From assembly GCF_001695855.1 (NCBI RefSeq), contig NZ_MBSS01000029.1:1-33347 (forward strand): DNA of 33,347 nt. Reading direction: 5' to 3'. How positions within the stretch are numbered: the stretch's first letter is position 1; each line of letters starts with the position of its first letter. Shown here piece after piece: positions 32,898 to 33,347 of this stretch. The notes under the pieces are model-generated. The model was given only the letters and a program-made list of their open reading frames with translations, searched no databases and was not told where the DNA came from. The stretch comes from Ensifer sp. LC163 (lineage in GTDB: Bacteria; Pseudomonadota; Alphaproteobacteria; Rhizobiales; Rhizobiaceae). Made by a program: the position numbers and the translations under genes.

Positions 32898-33347
32898 ATG
32901 GACGTACGCGCCGCCGTTGCCGTTCAGGCCGGCAAGCCGCTGGAAGTGATGACCGTTCAGCTCGAAGGCCCAAGGGCCGGCGAGGTGCTGATCGAGGTCA
33001 AGGCGACCGGCATCTGCCACACCGACGATTTCACGCTGTCGGGCGCCGACCCCGAAGGTCTGTTCCCGGCGATCCTCGGCCATGAGGGTGCCGGCGTCGT
33101 CGTCGATGTCGGCCCGGGCGTCACCTCGGTCAAGAAGGGCGACCACGTCATCCCGCTCTATACGCCGGAATGCCGCGCCTGCCCGTCGTGCCTGTCGCGC
33201 AAGACCAACCTGTGCACGGCGATCCGTGCGACCCAGGGCCAGGGGCTGATGCCGGACGGCACCTCGCGCTTTTCGATCGGCAAGGACAAGATCCATCACT
33301 ACATGGGCTGCTCCACCTTCGCCAACTACACCGTGCTGCCGGAGATC
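32898..33347 (+). CDS. frmA: S-(hydroxymethyl)glutathione dehydrogenase / class III alcohol dehydrogenase (5' part)
   Basis: The first 150 residues of a zinc-dependent class III dehydrogenase; the gene runs off the window end. ATG 32898 has AAGGAGGA upstream. It begins [18 protein letters not shown], then the catalytic-zinc block [23 protein letters not shown], and the structural zinc cysteines in [28 protein letters not shown] matches the family. It oxidises S-hydroxymethylglutathione formed from formaldehyde, so it continues XoxF's pathway to formate. It lies 141 bp after xoxJ. Confidence 0.95.
   Translation, partial: MDVRAAVAVQAGKPLEVMTVQLEGPRAGEVLIEVKATGICHTDDFTLSGADPEGLFPAILGHEGAGVVVDVGPGVTSVKKGDHVIPLYTPECRACPSCLSRKTNLCTAIRATQGQGLMPDGTSRFSIGKDKIHHYMGCSTFANYTVLPEI

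Overview
The window looks like chromosomal DNA of an alphaproteobacterium, most likely of the Hyphomicrobiales (Mesorhizobium/Aminobacter-like). The GC content is high, initiator-tRNA sequence is rhizobial in style, catabolic operons are controlled by GntR/FCD regulators and served by TRAP transporters, and there is a lanthanide-type methanol oxidation locus (xoxF-xoxG-xoxJ). The genus is an inference; there is no marker gene here to fix it.

Region 1 (1-1840) is a mobile-element graveyard. It holds three tandem small hairpins, an initiator-tRNA-like sequence whose 3' acceptor strand is corrupted, a serine-recombinase fragment joined to an opposing LysR HTH fragment, and a frameshifted IS66-type tnpA remnant that stops just before the first intact gene.

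Region 2 (1838-16481) is a large nitrogen/carbon catabolic region. It contains a CitMHS/NhaD-type ion transporter, a GntR/FCD repressor, and a divergent run of class V (serine/aspartate-glyoxylate) aminotransferase, a complete DctPQM TRAP importer, an amidase-signature hydrolase and an FAH-family hydratase-like enzyme. A second run follows: an MFS importer, an arylmalonate-decarboxylase/maleate-isomerase-like protein, a second GntR/FCD regulator, a hydantoin-racemase-like protein without its catalytic cysteines, and a D-hydantoinase/dihydropyrimidinase. Taken together it resembles uptake and ring-opening of a cyclic ureide or imide, followed by amide hydrolysis and C-skeleton processing, with glyoxylate as a possible end metabolite. 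The true substrate cannot be read from the sequence.

Region 3 (16482-20018) starts with a gene-poor stretch, then a reverse-strand ACP - fatty-acyl-AMP ligase - PlsC-type acyltransferase fusion broken by two single-base frameshifts.

Region 4 (20411-33347) is a lanthanide-dependent methanol oxidation island. It begins with a Lut/Ped-like ABC system (binding protein, beta-propeller, small acidic cupredoxin-like protein, ATPase, permease, exported Cys protein). A small conserved ORF and a second, NitT/TauT-type ABC importer follow, then a reverse-strand exported Cys protein, xoxF, xoxG, xoxJ and the start of glutathione-dependent formaldehyde dehydrogenase, which runs off the window edge. XoxF oxidises methanol in the periplasm and passes electrons to cytochrome XoxG; formaldehyde would be handled in the cytoplasm by the glutathione pathway. 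The ABC systems plausibly bring in the metal or its chelate. No mxaF, lanmodulin, TonB receptor or pqq gene lies in the window.
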